Part shown: positions 36,201 through 42,200 of the stretch, in pieces
How the letters are laid out: each line of letters begins with the position of its first letter
How positions within the stretch are numbered: the first letter of the stretch is position 1
Assembly: GCA_030141605.1 (NCBI GenBank)
Contig: JAQGDQ010000067.1
Location: forward strand, 372,001-436,000
Direction: 5' to 3'
Source: Tubiluchus corallicola
Taxonomy: Eukaryota > Priapulida > Priapulimorpha > Priapulimorphida > Tubiluchidae
Length of the DNA stretch: 64,000 nucleotides
Made by a program: the position numbers and the translations under genes
Notes under the pieces: model-generated
Databases searched by the model: none
Seen by the model: only the letters and a program-made list of their open reading frames with translations
What the model was told of the DNA's origin: nothing

Positions 36201-39200
36201 ATATAGTGTATACAAATGCAGTGTAAGTCACAGTTTTTAAACAGTGAAATTGTCAATAATAAATCTGTAAACTTCCCAGTCAATCAGCGTTTTCTGATTG
36301 ATGTAAAACAGCTGCAGCGTGGTGTGGGCTTGCACCTTTGGATTCGACGACAGCAGTTCCTGGATTTGGCCATAATCCTCTAGAATGAGCCTCCATCTGG
36401 TAATCATCTTACGTGGACTGGACGACTTTGGAGTTTTTGGAGACTTCAGTGGGTGTGGATGGATAACGCACAGCTTCAGGCAGATGGCTTCAACTAGCCT
36501 GCTTGCACTTGGGCACTGAGCTGGCCACACATTGCCTCCAACAAAGCACCTAGAGAATAAAAAACACAAATATTCAATCAAATGAAATAATTGACACGAA
36601 AAAATACAAGAGAAAAAATACAAGAAATAAAAATAAAATAAAATGTTAAACAAAATATACCTTTTAACACTCTCCTGTCCAGGTACAACTTGAGATTTGG
36701 ATCGTGCAAAGCGGCCCTTCGTCAGCTGGGGCTTATGCCGTGGTGGATAATCGATCCGCCTCTTGTCCACATCATGGAGGTCGTTCCACAGTGTAATAAT
36801 GGTTGTCACCTGGGAGTTTGAGAGTGCAGCTGAACCTTTTATCGCAACGAGGTAGTTTGCAAGGTTCTGAACTCGATCATACCCTTCCATTCCTGATGGT
36901 CCCATGAAAACTTCTGGTTGTTGAGTTGAAGTCGAAGGTATGGCTTCACCTAGTTGCACTTCTTGCACTTTCTCTGGCTGCACTTGCACTCTTTCTCCTT
37001 CACCGAAGAACTCATCAAGCTCATCTTTAATCGATGCTAGTATTTGATCTTCAGCTTCGATGTCCTCCGCAGGTTCCAGTACTGCCTCGTCTTCTTCGTC
37101 AACTTCATCTTCTTCTTCATCCTTCACATCAGGGTAAGGTGGCTTCAAGACTTTACCGGTTTGCGAGAAGAGGTATTCTACGCCTATCAGCTCACCTATA
37201 AAAATATATAAATAAAAATCAGACAAAAATAAAAAATTTTTATCAGGCATAATAATGTTAAACTGAATATTTTCCACAAATTAAAGTAATGCAATATTAC
37301 AAACCTGTGTATTTTCCTGGTGCTTGATATGAAGAATCATAATCGCATCCAAAAACCTTCCTGTTCAGTTCATTCACTGTCTGCTTCAACTCACCGCTGA
37401 AAGTCCGTTGAGAAATTTTCGTGGTGGTACTAACTGAAGCAGCAGCCCTATCCTCGTTCCATCTCACAATACCCTCCAACGGGTAGGCTTGGAAATGCGT
37501 TTGATTTGCACTTGTTCCTGAAATTGCAATATATAGAAATTAATACTAAATACCAAAAAGAAGAAGTTTTTGTTAACTGAGCCGTTTTGTTAACTAACAG
37601 TCTTTTGTGCAAAGACGCTAATGACACTCAACGAGCTCCTTTGTTAACTGTTCCTGCCTGCCTCCTGAATAGATTACATGCAAAAAAATTAACTGCAACC
37701 TGACTTTCAGGTAAACACATCTGGACAGGCACGTATTAACAGTCAGAATAATTTAACTTTATGATAAAACTTTAATGATAAAAATATTATTGGGCTACTG
37801 TACCGAAACGCTCATACTGTTCGCATTTATGGCGCGCTGGCCCGCTATTGCGTGTCAAAAAATCGGAAATAAATTTGCTTACCGTTTGCTGTCGAGTTCT
37901 CATGTTTCTCTCTCGAAAGAATGGTAAAAATTTCACACAAAGTGTAAATAATTTGTCGCAAACGCATTTCAAATGTGGCGGTGTGGCGAATCTACAGCGC
38001 GTGCGTGAAATTTGCGTCAGCGCCATCTATTAGAAGAAATTCAAACGAATTCCCATTTTGTCTCAATTTGTCTCAATTGTCTCAATTTCACATTGAAAAT
38101 TGGTGTCCGGGAGGCGCAAAACCGAAACTTGCACTGCTGTTTACTATTCAGAAAAGTCAAGTAATTGTTAAATATAGCTTTAGTATGTGGCATTTCTTTC
38201 TCACAGTCATTTATCATTTAGTTATATAGTCTTTTAGATAAGATGGACTTTTAATAATTCTACAAGATCTTTGAACTGGATCACTATGTACTGTGGATTT
38301 ATTCAGAGTATCACTGTAGAAATTTGATTGAATGTAGATTTCAGCTTCGAGACTGAAAGCATATGAACTTTTTGAGATTTAACTGGTTTGTTTGTGTGAG
38401 AAGGTTTCTCGGAAGAGAGTCTTAGGTCACAACAATTTCTGTGATAAAAAGTTCCATCAGACTCTGCTTGATAAGATCGTTGGTCAATTTGGTCAGTCAC
38501 ATATGCTTTTTTCCATTTATCATTTCCAGGTACTAAAGGTCTCATTCGTACCACCTGACCTTTTTCAAAGGGTTGAAGGTCCTTGCTATGTTCATCATAG
38601 TACCACTTGCTTCTCAAGTTTCTAAGTCTTTTGTTTTGTCGCACTTAATCGCTGTCAATACCCTGAGGTTCAAGAAGACTTGACTTCGTAGGAAGCAATG
38701 TACGAGCTCGTCGTACAAGCATTCTCTGAGCAGGACTGAGCCCAGTATCTTGAGTATTACTATATTCTGTAACTGCTACATATGGATCTCTTCCACTCTC
38801 AACAGCTTTGCGTATTAAATTCATTGCAGTCTTAACAGCAGACTCTGCCATTCCATTACTTTGTCCTAACCTGGAGAGCTTGTTATGTGTTGAAAGTCCC
38901 ATTCTTCTGCAAAACTGGCAAATTGCTGACATGAAAATTGTGGTCCATTGTCCAAAAATACCACACTTGGCGAACCCCACCTTGCAAAATGGTTTTTTAA
39001 CTTCTTTATGACTGATTCTGCCTTCATGTTATATAGGTGGTAAATTTCGCAGAAGTTACTATAATAGCACACAGTAACCATGTAATTGTGACCTTTCAAC
39101 TCAAATAAATCAACGCCAATTTTCTGCCATGGTCTATCTGCAATCTCATGCTGGACGAGTGTTTCCTTCTGTTGTTTACTCGAATACCTACTGCATGTCT

Positions 39201-42200
39201 CACATGCCGTAATATATTCTTTCAGATCAGCATTCATACATGGCCAATAGACACATTCTCTAGCATGTCTTAGACACAATTCAACAACAAGATGAAACAA
39301 ATGTACGGCTTCTCGCATCTCCTTGAGAAGACTCATAGGAATCACCACTTGGTCACCTTTGAATATAATACCATCTTGAACAGTGTATTCATCACGTGTA
39401 TGATAGTAAGGATGCAAGGATATAGACACATTTTGTTTCTGTTCAGGCCATCTTTCATGATCATCTCAGATAGCTGATTCATCACATCATCACACTCTGT
39501 AGCTTCACGAATTTTATTTAATCTTTCTTGACGCACTGGAAGTGTTGTGATACCATTCAGATTTTCACATTCTTTACCATCTTCTGTGGAAGACAGGAAT
39601 GATCTAGATAGTAGGTCGGCAATGTGCATTTCATTGCCAGGTAAATATTCAATATTAATGTCATATTGCTGTAGTTTTAGCATCATACCTTGCAAGAGTC
39701 TTGGAGCCATGCACAAAGGTTTATGCATGATTGACTGTAGTGGCTTATGGTCTGACATCACTATGGTCTGACGTCCTACCAAAAGCATACTGATGAAATT
39801 TGTTCACCGAGAAAACAATAGCCAACATCTCTTTCTCGATCTGAGCATATCACTTTTCAGTTGCAGTTAAAGCACGACTTGCATACGAAATTGGGCTATC
39901 ATTTTAGAGTAAGACACTACCCAAACCAAATTGACTGGAGTCACACCGGATCATCAAAGGTTTATTCGGGTCATAAAAAGCTAATAATACTGGAGCAGTA
40001 GTCACCAAATGTTTCATACTTGAAAAGCTTCGTCTTGTTCTTTGCCCCATGACCACTCAGCATTTTTCACAGTAATCTTTCTTATTGGTTCTAGCACTTC
40101 AGATAATTTAGACACGAATCTCTCCAAGTAATTCACCCTACCTGCAAGCCTCTGTACTTCAGTTACATTACTTGGAGGTTTCATTTTCACTATGGCTTCA
40201 ATTTTTGATGCATTAGCATGAAGACCATCTTTACCAACTTTGTGACCTAGGAATGTTATTTCAGATTTCCTCAAGTCAATTTTCTTCTTGTTGAATTTTA
40301 TGCATTTATCTTTACTGCACTGAATCAACGATTTGAGATGCACATCATGATCAACAAGTGCTTGTTCATCACTGTCCCCAACTCCATACAGCAGGGGTGT
40401 GCAAAGTGCAGCCCGCGGGCCGCTTGCGGTCCGCCGAGAGATTTTGTGCGACCCACGAAGAGATTGGTCAACCTAATGAAAGTGCGGGCCAGGCGATGAA
40501 TTAAGTGTATCCAGCGTAGAGATAGTGCGGGCAGTTTTTTCCACTAGATCGGGTGGCATTAACCCTTACAAGGCGGTTGTCACTTAATGTCACTGTCGGA
40601 CATGACGAAATTTAACGTTGCTCACTTGGAACACAAAAAAGCGATGTAATCACAGAACACAGCAAACTATCACGGAAGCCGCCATTGAAACACTCAAATG
40701 TACAAGCAATCTGATTGGCTGGTAGGAAGACCAACCAGCCAATCTCTAGGCTTTTATTATCGGGGCTGTTGACCTGCCCAGTTGTCTTCTTGGTCACAGC
40801 AGGTAGATCATTTTGACTTGGTTATTTTACAAAATAAACTATAAATAAATAAACTATAAAAAATATAAAATAACCAAGTCAAAATGATCCACCTACTATG
40901 ACCAAGAAGATGACTGGGCTGATTAAATTGTAGGTAGCCAGCAAGCTGAAAGTGTGGTCACCCCTGATATAGGGGGATTCCCAGATTTTAGTTTCCGCTT
41001 AGGCTCAGTAGTACAAACCTGGATCAGTGGCTGTTTCGTCGTTTCAACAGGTGTAGTGTTCTTATAGATCAGAAACATGGATAAGAAAAAAGAGAAAGAT
41101 TGAAGAAGAACATCGAGTCAAGGCTGGTTAATATGCACTGTACTACACAGACTGTGTGATACACATCACTAATATGCATTGTAATGAAATTACCACTATC
41201 TGTCGTGAAAGTAGAAATATATGGTTTTTAATATAAATTTTAATAACTTCTAAAATAGTTTCTTGAGTGTAGTAGTAATGATGTGCGCAGATCGGATGCA
41301 AAAAATCGTTATTAGGCCCTACTATGCTTGGCTCCTTAATTAAACTGCCTGTGGCCCGCAGGAATTGCGGAAAAATTAATGTGGCCCGGCTAGTCAGATA
41401 ATTTGCACACCCCTGCCATACAGCATGACATTGTCCGAGACAGATATCACATTATGAAGACCATCTAATGCCTGATGTAAAAATTTCACTTGACAAAGAC
41501 AAACCAAAGGGAAGCCTTGTCCACTTACCAAAAAGCATTTGAAAAGTAGTCAGCAAACTTGATTCACGACCTAGTACACAATGTCAATAACCATTTTCCA
41601 GGTCAAATTTCGAAAATATACGAGCTTTGGATAGTTCTGGTAAAACATCATCAATGACTGGAAGTGGTGCATTTCACCTTTAAGGCTTTTCAATGCCTGG
41701 GATCAACAAATGGAATACTTTCTTTTTTCGACTTGCAACCATTCTGCTACACCATTTAGTCGGTTCTTCTTGTCTGACTACGACACCTTTAGTCTCAAGT
41801 TCTGTCAGTTTTTGTTTAATTTTGCTTTTAATGCTGACAGGTACTCGGCATGAAGCAATAGCCACAGGTTTAACACAATTATCAACTGTAAGATGAACTA
41901 AAGCTGGCAAACTTCCAATTTCTCCTTCAAAACCAACGTCTGACTCACTATGTACAGCTTAATGTTTTCATAGTATATTTCTCTGCTCAATCTTTCTTGC
42001 TTAACAAGATGTTTTACTACAACAAATTCTAGGTTGTATTTCTTTTTGTTCTTCATGTTACGTACATTTAGTCTGCATTTACCTTCAGCTTTCACTTCAC
42101 TGCACTTTTCAGTTTTACATTGCAGGGTTGAAGTGGTATATTGTCTGCTAAATGCCATGGGATAGCATTTACTCTAGCACCAGAGTCAACGTGGAATTTA

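Noticed and set aside
36237-37277. A single 346-codon protein across this stretch
   Set aside because: The frame reads through two AT-rich introns with good GT-AG borders; the spliced model is better.
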